This document shows positions 36,113-48,172 of a stretch of DNA of 64,000 nt, piece by piece. The translations under genes were made by a program, and so were the position numbers. The notes beneath the pieces were generated by a model. That model had not been told where the DNA came from, did not search any database, and saw only the letters and a list, made by a program, of their open reading frames with translations. The stretch comes from Plicaturopsis crispa FD-325 SS-3. Taxonomy: Eukaryota > Basidiomycota > Agaricomycetes > Amylocorticiales > Amylocorticiaceae. The stretch is from contig KN832564.1 of the NCBI GenBank assembly GCA_000827205.1, forward strand, positions 538,579 through 602,578, in the 5' to 3' direction. Position 1 is the stretch's first letter. The number at the start of each line of letters is the position of its first letter.

Positions 36113-37004
36113 ATGGCAGTAGAAACACCTGGATCCTCCTACCTGAACACGGTCGACGGTGAAATCGCATTCTTTCGCGCCACTATGCGTGCACGGCCAG
36201 TTGGCATCCATCGTCATTTCCACATTCTTTCCATTCGCAGTGGAATATACAAAGACACTGGTGTGGTTGTTTCCGTAGACGACCTGTGGGAGAAGTTGCG
36301 AAGCTGTTGGAACCTGGATGCTCTTGAATTGCTGGTGAGCATATTGGACCCTATTTCACGCGCATGCGCTAACGGGCTTGACCAGGAGACTGATGGCTAC
36401 GAATCGCCTGGCTCTAGTAGCTCTACACCTATGGCCATAACTTCACCCGCCGAGGGCGACAATGTCTTCTCGCATCCCTTCTTCCGCGCAGAATACGCTT
36501 TACCTCAGGACGAGGCCCTAGAATCCATGATTGCTATCCGCCGTGCCCGCGCGACTGCCTCTCCGGTTTCTCCCACACCGCCTCCAACAAAGGCAAAGCG
36601 CATGAAAACTAAAACACGGACGAAACGCGGGAAGAGCAAGGCGGACATGGCGGGACTTGTGGGCGGTGACAGCGATAGTAGTGCGTTGACGCAGGAAAGC
36701 GGCGACGAGGGAGTATCGCCTACACCGCGCAGTACGGTGACGGGCACGGAAGCTGGCTCAGAGGATGGCGCAGACGAAGATGTCGAAATGGCAGAAGCTT
36801 CTCCAGGTGCGTACCGTGCTCTTTGCGTTTCGATGCCGAGTGCCGAGTGCCCGTCCATATCTAGCACCATCTGGGTCATCCAAACCTGCGAAGAAAACAA
36901 CAAAAGGACAGCCCAAAAAAGGTGCCCCAGCTGCGAAGACACGGGCAGCAGCCGGCACTTCGACGCGAGCAGCGGCGGCAAAGAAACGAAATATGAAGCG
37001 ATAG
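36113..37004 (+). CDS. EAF7: EAF7/MRGBP-like NuA4 subunit
   Basis: Likely subunit of the NuA4 histone acetyltransferase (CT20/EAF7 family), nuclear. Three exons give one 260-aa frame: 36113-36334, 36386-36806 and 36865-37004. The family block is clear: DGEIAFFRATMRARPVGIHR, then DDLWEKLRSCWNLDALELL. A second conserved segment HPFFRAEYALPQDEALESM corresponds to the FxLPxEEF region. The C-terminal half is disordered: a Lys/Arg patch (KAKRMKTKTRTKRGKSKA), an acidic Ser-rich run, and a terminal Ala/Lys-rich tail that ends KKRNMKR. ATG 36113 is preferred; an upstream Met at 36098 would add five residues. Confidence 0.82.
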
Positions 37005-37168
37005 GCCGCTGGGCATTACCCTGTATCCTTCATGTATTGATGTATCATTTCTCCTCCTATGCCCGGCCACGGCAAATGTACAGTACATTCATTGTCTTGT
37101 GAACAGCGCGATCGCAGATGATAATACATGACAAGTCCAAAAGTCTCTACAATTACATCTCACACCTT

Positions 37169-40100
37169 TCACTCCGATACGTCCATCTTCACAACCTCTT
37201 CCTCTGGCTTATCCAGGGCCGTGTTCTTATTGCGCCTCTCAATCATGAAGGCCTCTATTTGCGCCTTGAGTTCTACGTCTATTCCGGGAGTCAGTACGAA
37301 GCCGAGGATTCAAGGAAAGGACGGCGTACTAGGAATGACTTGGTCAATAGACAACGGAACACGGTTAAAAGGATCAGTGGAGTCCGACAAGAGGTGGGAC
37401 TTGATCGTGGACCGGTCGATGACAGCCTTCGAGGACGGGAGAGTCACCGGGTCGCGCATTACGGTGAACATGAGAGGGTCTATTCGCGCGCGTAAATGCT
37501 TCTGACCCATATTATAAAACGTGTTGACGCACCCAAGAACTCGTCGGGGATCTCTCCAAGATCCTCCTCAGCTTCAATGGTCGCCTTCTTCTCCTCTACT
37601 TTCACCACAAACGCCCGCAGAATCTCAATCTCCGTCTCCGACTTGAGCGATCTCCTCCTCGCAATGCCCGCAGCGCGCTCGAAGAGCTCCTTCTTGTAGC
37701 TCCGCCCATCGCCAGCGACAGCCATCACAAACTCCGCCTGGTCGCTCAAGTTTAAGAACACCTGCAAGATATCCGCTAGCAGCGTCCGCGGCTCGAACTT
37801 GTATTTCTCCGGGTTCTTGACCTTCAGGTCCTGGCATTTCGGCCCGACGAGCGCGTCCAGGTTGTAGTCTAGCATAGCAGCAAGCCGGTCCACGATCTCG
37901 GGCATCATGAAAGGCGCCTTGGTCTCTGCGGTGAAGACCTTCAGCAGACCAACGGTCGACCGACCGAGCATGATATATCCAGACGCATGCCGCTCGAGTT
38001 GTCGCAGCGTCCCTTCGCGCTCGCGCCGGTGCTGTGCGGGTTTCGCGGCCCATTCCGCCGCATTTTCCATCTCGACCTGGATTGCGTGGATCTGGGAGAG
38101 CTCGCTGAGCGACTCGTCCATGAGATACGTCACGTCGTTTATCATGAGATTGACAAAGCGAACGAATTTATCGACGTTCCTATCAGAGATATAAGCACCT
38201 GCCTGTGATCAACGCGTAGAAAGAGAGAAACGTACAGTGCCTCGGTCTTGAGCGCCTGTCGATGAACGGGGTTGTCCCAGATAGTCTTCAAGATATACGC
38301 AATATTTCGTCTAATGTTCATGTCAGTTATGTTCGTATCTACAATGCATCGCGACTAACCGTGCATCTAACGATCGCAATACGAATTAGCTCACATTGTC
38401 CATAAGGCGTAGGTGAGGCCAAACTTACTGAATTTATCGTAGAACTGCGAGCTCGCGCCAGTTTGTTCCACCTCTGTGCATATTTATTAGCAAAACAGTA
38501 TTCGTAAGAAACTTTAGCATAGACATGCCTATATAAAAGTGCATCATAGCTGGCATGAGATGCTTCAGTGCTACTGGATGAGTGTTCAGTACGTTGGCTA
38601 GAATTCCTGGGCGCCCTTGACCGAGAGGGTAACAGCCCAAGAAGATCACCTGCAGTAGTACAAAATATAAACATTTGAGCATCAACGGTTTGATTCATGA
38701 TGGAAGTCCTCACTTCGTTGATTTTGGCCTTCAAGAAAGGGTTCTTGACATACCAAGTCGAGGTCAAGAAAGTGAGCGCAAACAGAATGAGCTCATTTCG
38801 TCCAGAAAGCTCCAAGCTCTCAGGCGAATTTCTGGAGGTACGTTTATCAGCAATATAGACAGTCAAGCGAACGTGAAGACTTGCCGGACGATGAAAATCC
38901 AGTAGTCAGTGATGTCCTCAATAATGTACTCAGGGAGGACGCGGAAGTCCATTGGTACCTCCTGTGGTAGAGGTAATCTACAGAGGGAATAACTCAGAAA
39001 AGAGTGAACGCGACGAATGGGTATGAGAAGCTCCGCACTCTATTACAGGAGACGGATGGGTTTTCTTGGGATCGACGCGGCGGAGGAGCCATGTCGACAA
39101 GAAATTGACGAAACCAAGGGAGCGGAAAACAAGTTCAGGTTCGAGGAGCTGCACTCTGAATGCGAGCTGCTGTGACTGGATCTTTGCCATCTCCGCCTGT
39201 AGGACAGTCGCATACGTCAGTTGCGTGCTCGAAACAAAGCACGCCTGAACTCACCTTCACAGTATTGATAGCGGCCTCCGTACGAGCTTGAAGAGGCGAC
39301 TATCAAGGGAAGTTCATTCAGCAGTTGCATCGCTCAGTCAGGCCTTTCATGCGCACCCCCATCCATGATCCGTCACCCTGAAGCATGTCCATATGCCGTT
39401 GCATGTCATCCACGTGCTTGTGTAGATCGTCATACGTCTGAATGGTTCGCAAGTACCCATAATGGCTGAGTGCTATAGCAAGATAGAATATGTCCGATAT
39501 GAAGTTCGGTAGCGCGCCTGCAATTCATCGATTGTCAGAATGCAACAGACATTAACTCATAAATGGGGAGGAAAGTACCGTCGGAAGCTTGATTATCCGC
39601 AGCCCATGCATTAGCTTCTTCACTGGTTGACTTAATACGGGTCTCCTCCTTCAAGTCTATACGCGATGAATGCGCGTAATACTGAGGATCGATGCGGTCG
39701 ATCTTCACGGTCCAGAATAAGCTACCGAAGGGATACGATGAAAAAAAGATGGATCATACCTTGGTGTATTTGGCATCCATAAATGGTTCTGCGAAGCGAA
39801 GTATCACGCTTTGCAGGTTCACCATGAAACTGTCTGTAGCTACGGTCTCAGGCTCTACCTGCATCCCACCGCGTTTGACGTTCAAAGCGACCGCACGAGC
39901 GAAGTACTGCAGCACGGCCTCACGGGACTCGGGCGATGCACGCACGAGTGTGTTAAATATTTGGAACAATGAACCCTGCGATGGCATACATTACTTTGGT
40001 GGGCAGCGTAGCACGGCGATGTACATACCTGGAGGCTTTTGAGAGTCCCACGTAGACTCGCATTCGAGGAGTCGACATCGGTCCTTGAGCGCTTCTCTGG

Positions 40101-41627
40101 TTCAGAGAAATAACTCTGTGCGATTGTCGGCTAAAGGGAACATAAATACGATGTAGATCAAACTCAGAGATATGGGACCGCACCCATTCCCTTCCAAACA
40201 CTCCAAGCCTACAAAGTGGGCCAAAAAGTGTGACGCGTTCAAAGGTGGCGGCCGTTGCATGAGCAGGAATCCACTCGTTCATCCGCGTGATCATGATCGC
40301 GATGCTCTTGACGCTGACAAGCGCCTCGAGGCCACCAATAACACCGCGCCATCCCGCGTCACCACCAGCCAAGCCTTCAGGACGCCACAGTGACTCATGC
40401 CAGACAAGCTGTTGAACAACGGGGCCAAGAACAGCGGGGAGTTCATCATCCAGCGAGAAACGCCGTGCTAGATCGTTCAGGAATGGCTCGACCTCAGTAG
40501 GAGTGAGCGTATTGGGAGATTGTGCGGGTGTGGAGAGCAGGGGTGCGGAAAGCGCAGAGAGGGAAAGCAGAGGAGCGACGAGCTCGGGTGGGCCAAGGGG
40601 TCGGCTGAATAGACAGATCAGCGTGAGCGCGAGCAAACAAAATTGAAGATGCGCTTACTTTGCTGGCTGGGGGAACATTTCGGGCTCCTGGAGGGTAAGT
40701 CCGGCGTAGCTAATTACAAGCTCACGAAGCTTATCAAGGATCGCGAGCGCGTTCTGGGTCTCTACAGGTGGATATCCCTGTTCAGTTGAAATTAGTCCAA
40801 CGCGCCGCGATCTCTGGTAAATCATCTCACAGCCTTTACGAGGTTCGAGCGCGCAGAGTTGATGCGCTTCCAGCATCCAATGAGATATTCAAAGACACTT
40901 TGCTGGGGCGGGAGGGAAGCGAGTATGGGGAGGTAGTCCAAATCATCCCTGTCATAAATTGAATGAGCGGTCCATGCACGAGATTGAGAGGTGGACGCAC
41001 GACATGGACTGTGGATTGATCTCCAGTCGTGCAATGAGAAGTCTGTCTGCGATGTCTCCATTAAGCTGTATGGGTTTCGCTACGCCTGACAGACCGACGT
41101 TAGACATAACATGATACGGAGCTGATGCTTGAGAGACATACTTGGGTCCTCCGCCTCCATCTCATCTTGCAGACTTTTGAGCCACACAATATCGTAGCCG
41201 GCCCTTTCGGACGTCTCTTTCTGTGAAACTACGATTTAGATCCAACCCGGAACACCGCGAACAAGTTGCACATACATCCAGCGTGACTTTGAAGACATTT
41301 CCGACGGTCTGATGCTCCCAGCTCGGAAGATCGAGCTTAGCAGGCGTCGATGGCGTGCGTTTCTTGGGCGGAACGACCGCCGGCGGGGGAGTCTCCAGTG
41401 GCCGTTTCGAGGGCGCTGGGATGGGTCTTGGTGTCGGCTTGGGTGTGGGGGCCGGAGTAGGCACGTTCGACGTAGACGGCGAAGACGAGCTGCTAGGAGC
41501 TGTCTGTAATTTCGCGAGCCTCTTCAGACGGATCTGGGGTACGGCTCCGTAAGCATACACTCCTGTGGGCCCTTATGTCAATAAAAAGACGCACACGTTC
41601 AGCATCGTCCTGCGGTGTCTGGCTCAT
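37169..41627 (-). CDS. UFD2: Ubiquitin conjugation factor E4 (U-box)
   Basis: E4 enzyme that elongates ubiquitin chains in the Cdc48-linked degradation pathway. The C-terminal U-box is intact: [20 protein letters not shown], then [19 protein letters not shown]. It is followed by [12 protein letters not shown] and an acidic end. The N-terminus starts [11 protein letters not shown], spliced to [10 protein letters not shown], with a Pro/Thr-rich linker. The long UFD2 core is spread over many exons, for example [52 protein letters not shown] and [20 protein letters not shown]. Predicted length is roughly 1,100 aa, near the family norm, with 15 or more introns. It starts 155 bp from the divergent mitochondrial bL35 gene, so the two share a short promoter. 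Confidence 0.93.
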
Positions 41628-41782
41628 AGTAGCTGTCTTTCTCTTTTTGCGAGTGAAAAGCAAGTAGACAGTAGGGAGAATGGATAAGAACAGGTAAAGG
41701 GCAGGTGGCTGGTCGAATCCAAGCATCGACGGACGCGCGGACTCGGACGCGCCGCGGAGCACTCTTCTTCTTCCTCGCCATC

Positions 41783-42155
41783 ATGTCTTTCGCTCGCCTG
41801 TTTTCACTGGGGAAGCTCCTCGCCAGTCCACGTCCGCCTGTGGGGTCAATATATAGGGCTTTCTCGACCACGCCGGTGTCTAGTTTTCCAAAATTGAAAA
41901 CACATTCCGGCGCGCGGAAACGGTGGAAAGCGATCGCCTCAGGTGTCTTCAAACGGGTGAGCTTCGTGGCGCACTGCTCGGCTTGTGTATGAGATACTGA
42001 ACACTATGTACTGTATTTTCTGTTAGGCGAAAGCTGGCCATTCACATTTGAACGTGGTCAAGCGACCCGGGCGGAAAAACAGGCTAGCGCAGACAGCATA
42101 CGCAGAACCTGGTCCTCAAACGAAGAGGTTACAAAGGCTTATGCCCTATGCTTGA
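41783..42155 (+). CDS. Mitochondrial ribosomal protein bL35m
   Basis: Large-subunit protein of the mitochondrial ribosome. The N-terminal ~35 residues (MSFARLFSLGKLLASPRPP, then RAFSTTPVSS) form a typical mitochondrial targeting peptide. The mature part shows the bL35 pattern: KLKTHSGARKRWKAIASGVF, then KRAKAGHSHLNVVKRPGRK, spliced at an intron that starts at about 41957. It ends at LQRLMPYA. The total of about 100 aa fits the family. It is transcribed divergently from UFD2. Confidence 0.88.
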
Positions 42156-42459
42156 CCTTAGTCTTCTTGGTGTGAGTACCTGTCGACCTAACATAATGTT
42201 TATTCGCTAACGTTTGTACGCAGTTTTGTGTAACATACATTGGCTGGACTATTCTGCAGCCAAATAATCATGGTGTCGGACTGCTATACCTTCTTTCTAT
42301 AGTGCACAGTGCACGCCCCCTCGAGTTCTATACAGTGCGTAGGGAGTGGCCGACAGAGGTCTTTTCGTGCACAAGAGAGTCGCGCCCTTATAGTATCCGT
42401 TTATTCCCGAGGTGCTGTTCTACAGTAAAAAAACTCTGGAGGCGAGACAAGTCCGTTTC
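42156..42459. other. Convergent 3' spacer
   Basis: 304 bp between the 3' ends of bL35m (+) and the histidine phosphatase (-). No coding signal. Confidence 0.5.
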
Positions 42460-43641
42460 TTACAGCCGGCCAACCTCGTCTCTCGCGTTACTCTCACTGC
42501 GTCCCTCCTCAGGAAGCTCTACGGCGTCATCTGTGGCAGCGGCAGCCCCTCCTCCAAAGAATGCGCGTATGTCCTTCTGCTTGGGATCGTGAGCTGCACT
42601 TCCAATTCCACCCTTCTGTCGTTTCTGTGAAACCATTTATCAATTCAGAACTGGACAATGCAGCAAGGCTGGAAAACACTGACTATCTTGTCAATATGCT
42701 CATGTCTGTTGACATCCGTCACGCGAACTACTAGCGGCGGCCACTCTTCAGGCGCATTAGCTGGACCCGCAGTATGTACCTCCACCTTCGTCCAAGCCGT
42801 ATTCAAAAGCCCCTTGAAATCGCGGCCTGCCCCGGTGCGGTCCTTGTCTTTGCGCACGAGTGCTGCTATAAGCTCGCTGATGCACAACCCATGGCTTACG
42901 ATTCCGATGCTCGCATCCTGCTGCTCTTCGACCAGATGCGGAAGCACGCAGGCGCGTAGAGCGTCCTCTGCGCGTTTCGCGAGGTCGTTCAGGCTTTCGC
43001 CGTACGGGAACTTCTCGTTGCGTGCGTATATGACTGGGTATACGCCCTCGGCGTATAGTTCTTGCTTGGTCTTGGTGGAGAGGATCGTTTCTGGGGTGGT
43101 AGCGGCCGACCATGGTTTGCCTTCTGCAATGCCGAAGTGTTGCTCGCGTAGGAGGGGCGTGGTATCAACGGGGAGTTTCGGTGTTTGACCATCTGCGAGA
43201 GCCAAGGCCGTGCTATGCGCGCGTTTCAGGTCAGAGGCGTGGATAGCGGTGAATTTTGTGGAAGCCAAGGAGGCACCAAGTGCTCGAGCTTGCTAGATTG
43301 CACGCGTTGTTATATTTCGTGCAGCTGTAAGGTCGCGATGCAGACACATACATTCATCCCTGTCGCGATTTGAGTATAAGTGAAACCGGTTAATGATGGG
43401 CGTGGGATTCATGAGATGCTTAGCTCCTCACCATGATTTGACAACGGCGCGTCTTCCCATCCAGCCCACACCGGGCGCTGAGGTTATAGATCCTCAGTAT
43501 AGTGCCAGTGAGTACCTCTTGGGTTGTTTCCAGTCATCGCTCACCAAATTATCGGTAGACTCTCCATGCCTGACCTTGTGAGATTAAGCGACTGGTCTCG
43601 TTTGGGAGGACTCTGGAACTCACAAAGTAGAATACAACCAT
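42460..43641 (-). CDS. Phosphoglycerate-mutase-like histidine phosphatase
   Basis: Member of the histidine phosphatase superfamily (branch 1), about 290 aa. The catalytic RHGE motif appears in MVVFYFVRHGESTDNL, followed by RPVWAGWEDAPLSNHG. Then come the microexon residues MN, QARALGASLASTKFTA, SDLKRAHSTALAL and LREQHFGIAEGKPW. The second catalytic His is in SIGIVSHGLCISELI. The C-terminal extension (GGIGSAAHDPKQKDIRAFFG) is typical of a fungal subgroup of unknown substrate. The 8-nt exon 43352-43359 (sense GGATGAAT) is needed to join NHG to QARALG in frame. The 3' intron starts at about 42680, and the last exon ends at 42460. Glycolytic mutase activity is unlikely from the extra C-terminal part. 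Confidence 0.83.
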
Positions 43642-43929
43642 CCTGGCGAACGTTGAAAGGCGGAAAAGAAGATCAGCAAGTAGCACAGGCTGTATATCGG
43701 AGACCTGAGTCAAGAGACCAGACAGGGGCTACTGATGCTGGATTAGTAATCATAGGGTGTCGATACTTCTCGGCTATTCCAGCCACCGCCACTCTTGGCT
43801 GACGACGACGACGAGGGCTTGCGTGTCCTATACGCGCGTCCTGGACTGCCCTTTACTTATAAGGGGGTCTCACACACAGCTTGGCTCTCTCACAAAGACC
43901 ATCATCATCCGACCGAATTTGAAGTCGAA

Positions 43930-44956
43930 ATGGCATCCAACGAACGCGAGGCGCATCTACTCAACATCGGACACCAGTGCTCGGAGGAGTCTTGTCATCT
44001 CGTGGACTTTCTACCATTCAAATGCCAGCACTGTACGCAGTCGTTCTGCGGGGAACACTTCAAGCCGGCCGCACACAAGTGTGCAGCCTACGACGAGAGC
44101 AAATTCAATCGCATTGCACCATCTTGTACGTCTGCTTCATTTGCCGTGGTTGCAACGCATTACTGACACGCTGCCTACCCCCACAGGTCCGCTATGCAAT
44201 GAACCAATCGCTATCCCCCCAGGCCAGGATCCGAACCACCGCATGGAGCATCACTTTGTAACGGATTGCACGATCATGACGGGTCGGCCGGCGAATCGCA
44301 AGAACAAGGCGACACCTACGTGTGCTCGTGCAAAGTGCGGAAAGGTGTTATTTGCTCCAATTAGCTGTGAGGTATGCGATTCTGCACGCGTTGTCTTTCT
44401 GGCCATCTACTGAACAACTTCTTAGGGCTGCAAAGAACAATTCTGCCCCCAGCACCGATTCCCAGCAGACCATGCTTGTGCTGGACGAGTGAAAGCACCT
44501 GCTTCTGGCTCCTTCATGGCTCGAAATGTTCCCACCAAAGCGTCGACAGCGGCTGCGGTTGCTGCGGTCAAGCGAAATCTGGCGTCTTCGGTGCTGACGG
44601 GCTCTGGGGCGTCAGTATCCAACACCAAGCACCAACCCACTGCGACACCATCACCCAGAGTAACGACTACTGGAGGCAATGCAAGCTCGTCGAATGGGTC
44701 CAGTACGACCCTGCCGACAATTGTGAACCCTTTCAATAAAGTTGACCGGTGCGTCTAATTTTCTCCCAGGTCTACCAGTATTCACTCATCGTGACGCATT
44801 AGCTCATCTTCTTCCACGCTTACCTCCGCGGCTAATTCTCGCGATGCCACCGCTAACGACTCCAACATGATCCCGACCACGAAATCTACTTCCGCCCCGA
44901 AACCCCTGATCAACCCCTTCGAATTCGTTCCTCGCCCCCTGTTTGCATCTGCATGA
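43930..44956 (+). CDS. AN1-type zinc-finger protein (ZFAND2-like)
   Basis: About 275 aa with two AN1 zinc fingers. Finger 1: MASNEREAHLLNIGHQC, CHLVDFLPFKCQHC, SFCGEHFKPAAHKC. Finger 2: CARAKCGKVLFAPISC, then EGCKEQFCPQHRFPADHAC. The double-AN1 layout matches ZFAND2/AIRAP and yeast Cuz1-like proteins, which link the proteasome and Cdc48/p97 under arsenite or heat stress. The C-terminal third is low-complexity Ser/Thr/Ala and ends FEFVPRPLFASA; I see no UIM. Three or four introns lie at about 44126-44186, 44371-44425 and 44749-44801. ATG 43930 puts finger 1 at the normal distance; an upstream frame from 43795 lacks support. Confidence 0.85.
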
Positions 44957-45103
44957 ATAACTAACGCTCTGAAACTGTATCCCTAACCATCTCCGGACTC
45001 TCATCTCTGTATCTGACCCCCTATTCAACTAATATAATAATCACCTCGCTGTGACCACCGGCCAACCTATACCAACTTAATCAACATAATACCGGTTATC
45101 TGG

Positions 45104-45401
45104 ATGCACGACCACAACGTCCGCTCCCCTCTCGACCGCCTGACCCCCGCACGCGCCCTCATCCGCAAACCCCCTCGTGCTACACGTAGGCGTGCCAAGG
45201 CAGAGCGCGACAGCCGACGACGAGCGATGATAGAGCGAGGAAAGAAGGGCGTGCGTATCTTGACCCCTCTTTTTAGTGCATGTCGTACGCGGCTGACTGA
45301 ATTTCGTACAGCTCCTGAGTGAAGAGGAGAAGCAGATGCTTGCTCGGGAGGAGGCGGAGCGCGCGCAGGGAGGGGATGGAAAGGAGTGCATTATAATGTG
45401 A
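45104..45401 (+). CDS. Small basic protein with CaaX box
   Basis: An uncharacterised protein of about 80 aa in two exons (45104 to about 45249, and about 45311-45401). The N-terminus is strongly basic (IRKPPRATRRRAKAERDSRR). The second exon gives LLSEEEKQMLAREEAERAQG and the very end is KECIIM, a good CaaX prenylation motif (Cys, two aliphatic residues, Met). It could thus be farnesylated and membrane-bound. A charged helix is likely in the middle. No family is recognised. The intron has clean GT-AG ends (GTGCGT...CGTACAG) and the frame continues across it, which favours a real gene. Confidence 0.55.
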
Positions 45402-45862
45402 CTGGTGCGATCTGAATTCTACTTCATTACACTGGAAAGGGAGATATTGCAAGCGTGGCGATGTAAGGTCTTTGGACGAAAAGACCCAGTCGAGGACTAT
45501 GGTTGCTTTAATAAGATTGGGCTACACATTGTCTACAGATATCTAATCTGCTTTTCCAGGTGTTTGTTTGGGTATGTTGCTTTGAGCCAGCGACAGCCTC
45601 TGAGTCTCAGTATCGCACCGGTGCCATCAATCTCAGGTACGCAACTTTACGCAGGCACAATCGAAATGCCTATCGCTAATTTCAATATCTGATATACTGC
45701 ACACTGCAGCTGATAGAGGCGACTGTCCGAAATCCCGATGCCGCTTGGTAATTGAAGGACTTCCAACGGGACGCTTAGGCCACCTTATCGTTATCTCTGC
45801 ATGCTGCTATATATGACCGTGTGCACCATGCATGCCTCTCGTGAACCTCCCACAGTCACACC
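45402..45862. other. Intergenic spacer
   Basis: Lies upstream of the second agmatinase-like gene. A 95-aa open frame at 45405 has no domain. It includes the TATA-like site at 45809. Confidence 0.5.
45809..45814 (+). promoter_or_regulatory. TATA-box-like site
   Basis: TATATA lies about 50 bp upstream of the ATG at 45863, which fits a core promoter with a short leader. Confidence 0.35.
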
Positions 45863-47515
45863 ATGCTCTCCGCTGTCGCGCTCGCTGCTGTTGTCCCCCT
45901 CCTAGTCGCCGCCCACACCCACCATGATCAGGCGCCGTTGACAGCTCCGATCGACATCTCGCAGGAGCCATGGGCAAGCAAGTACGGAGCACAGAGCGAC
46001 TTGGGGTACACGGGGCCATTGAGCTTTTCGCACCTGCCCTACACGCGCTGTCTTGAAGATGCGTCGCGCGCGTTCGACATCGGTATCCTCGGATTCCCCT
46101 TCGACACCACCGTATCGTACCGCCCTGGCGCGAGATTTGGCCCATTCGCGATACGCTCGGGCTCGCGGCGACAGTCTGGAAGAGGGTGGACGCTTGCCTG
46201 GAACACCAGTCCTTCGGAGCTAGGATCCAGCCTACTAGATTGCGGAGACGTGAGTTTGGGCTCACTAAGCAGTCGGCTAACGTTTGACGACGCGTTCATA
46301 TAGGTGCCGCTTTCTGCGTATGACAACGATAAGGCCATCGACCAGATGGAAGCCGCGTACTCCAGCTTATTGGAGAGACCGGTCTTTGGCGGCGAAGCCG
46401 GCACGGCTTATAAACCACGGACAGCTGTATTTGCACAAGACGGCAAAGAGCATCCTCGCTTGGTGACTTTAGGTGGCGATCACACAATCGTGAGTGCACT
46501 TGTACGAGTTCTTGTAGAATTCCACAAGCTGATCGAGCCCGTCAAGGTACTACCCATCTTGAGGTCCTTGCGCAAAGTCTATGGCCCCGTATCGGTCATC
46601 CACTTCGACGCGCACTTAGTAAGTATCCTTTCTCATTCTTAGGCTTACGATTGTGATATTCACTAGCTTCATCAGGACACGGGTGGACCAGGGTGGAGCG
46701 CGGAGGACACCGTTACGCACGGGTCTTACTTCGCTGCGGCTTGGCACGAAAATCTCATCACCAACACCAGCATCCATGGAGGCATTCGTCAGAAGATGGG
46801 GGTTAGTTCTCTGCAGCTCGTTCTTGAAATTTGTGGTGCTGACGCCATTTGAAGGGTGCTTCGGCGATTGAGCATGACACGAGCGTGGGTTTCCAAGTCA
46901 TCAGCACCGAGGATATAGACGACTGGGGTATCAACCAAGTTATTCAAACAATACGCTCGCGGGTCGGTACAGGCCCAGTGTATTTCTCCCTGGACATAGA
47001 TGTTATTGGTGAGTCAATAATCACCGATTTGATAACGCGATGCTAGTAACTAATAATTGGCACGCAGATCCCGGATTTGCACCAGCTAGTGAATAATTTT
47101 CCGCATTGGTATTTTTGTACACGCTCAGGAATGCTGACTGGACGTGTGCAGCTGGCACTCCCGAAGCTGGTGGCTGGACCGTTCGTGAGGTCAAGCGCAT
47201 CATCCGGGGGCTTTCTGGACTCAACTTTGTGTGAGTGCATATATCGTCTATCATTGCCAGCCACTCTTACAACGGATCCTATTCTCAGGGGCGCCGATGT
47301 TGTCGAGGTTGCACCGGCTTATGATCATGGTTCGTGGCATTTATCTGTGATTGCTGCCACTCTGACATCTTTACTAACTGGACTGGGGTGGTGTAGCCGA
47401 CGTTACTGGGATTGTTGCCGCCGATATCGTACATGATTTCTTGATCATGATGCAGTCCGACGCGCCGCCACCAGTTCACGTCGGTCCATTCTCGAAGTAT
47501 GACCGCGACCTGTAG
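45863..47515 (+). CDS. Secreted agmatinase-like ureohydrolase, copy 2
   Basis: Paralogue of the gene at 17070-18725, in the opposite orientation and about 27 kb away. The signal peptide MLSAVALAAVVPLLVAAHTH differs in detail, while the mature enzyme is very similar (for example LPYTRCLEDASRAFDIGILG and RPGARFGPFAIRSGSRRQ). Metal ligands are all present: LVTLGGDHTIV, VIHFDAHLDTGG, YFSLDIDVIDPGFAP and ATGTPEAGGWTVREVKRI. It ends with HVGPFSKYDRDL. Intron positions are shared with copy 1 (for example after DCGD, HTIV, DAH and FAPAT), so duplication was through DNA and not by retroposition. Likely secreted; exact guanidino substrate unknown. Confidence 0.88.
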
Positions 47516-48172
47516 CCGCGCTTCGTGTCATTTTTTCTTCACGGTGGGTTCGGATGTAATCAAATGTCTTGTATATATTCTCAGTCTGGAATGCACACGA
47601 TCGTGGGCTTCACCGGGTCTTGGCTAAATGGATTTCATATTCTACGTTCCGGTAACAGGCGAAGAATGTTTGACATCACGATTGTTTACAGGACCAAGTC
47701 CATGCGAACTGAATGATGTTCAGCCGCTGTGTCCTTTGTCAGGTGCGCTCCTACTTGAAGACTCCCCGTCCTTGAGTCCGGCCTTTCGATGTTATCGGGC
47801 AAGCTCACTTCACTAGCTGAGTGCATCCAGCCTTTGCCCCATGCATGTTTGTCCGTCCTGCTCATGGCACCACAATGTCAGGAAGGCTTCCGAGCTTCTT
47901 CAAACTTGCGAGCATCGCTTTCACGCCTCCCGCCCTTTGTACGCCGCACTAACGCCTCTCGTACTTATGCTGGGATCAGATTCAGAAGAACTAACTTGGC
48001 TCAATTCAATAGTGCGCCTCAGTCGGCATCCTGTCGTTCTTACTCGGATCCTCATGGTTCGCAAATGTATGTCCGCCGTGGGTCCATCCAGATTTTACTA
48101 AAGAAACTTTGCTAGCTCAGTGACCCACGACGCGGCATACTGCTTCACTGCAGCCACCCCGTACGTGGCCAA
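47516..48172. other. Intergenic spacer
   Basis: No supported gene. Overlapping plus-strand frames (47789-48115) are basic and Ser-rich but have no domain and no clear splicing to the next gene. Confidence 0.45.

Noticed and set aside
47789-48115. Basic, Ser-rich frame that might be a mitochondrial protein
   Set aside because: No recognisable family and an overlapping second frame of equal length; not supported.
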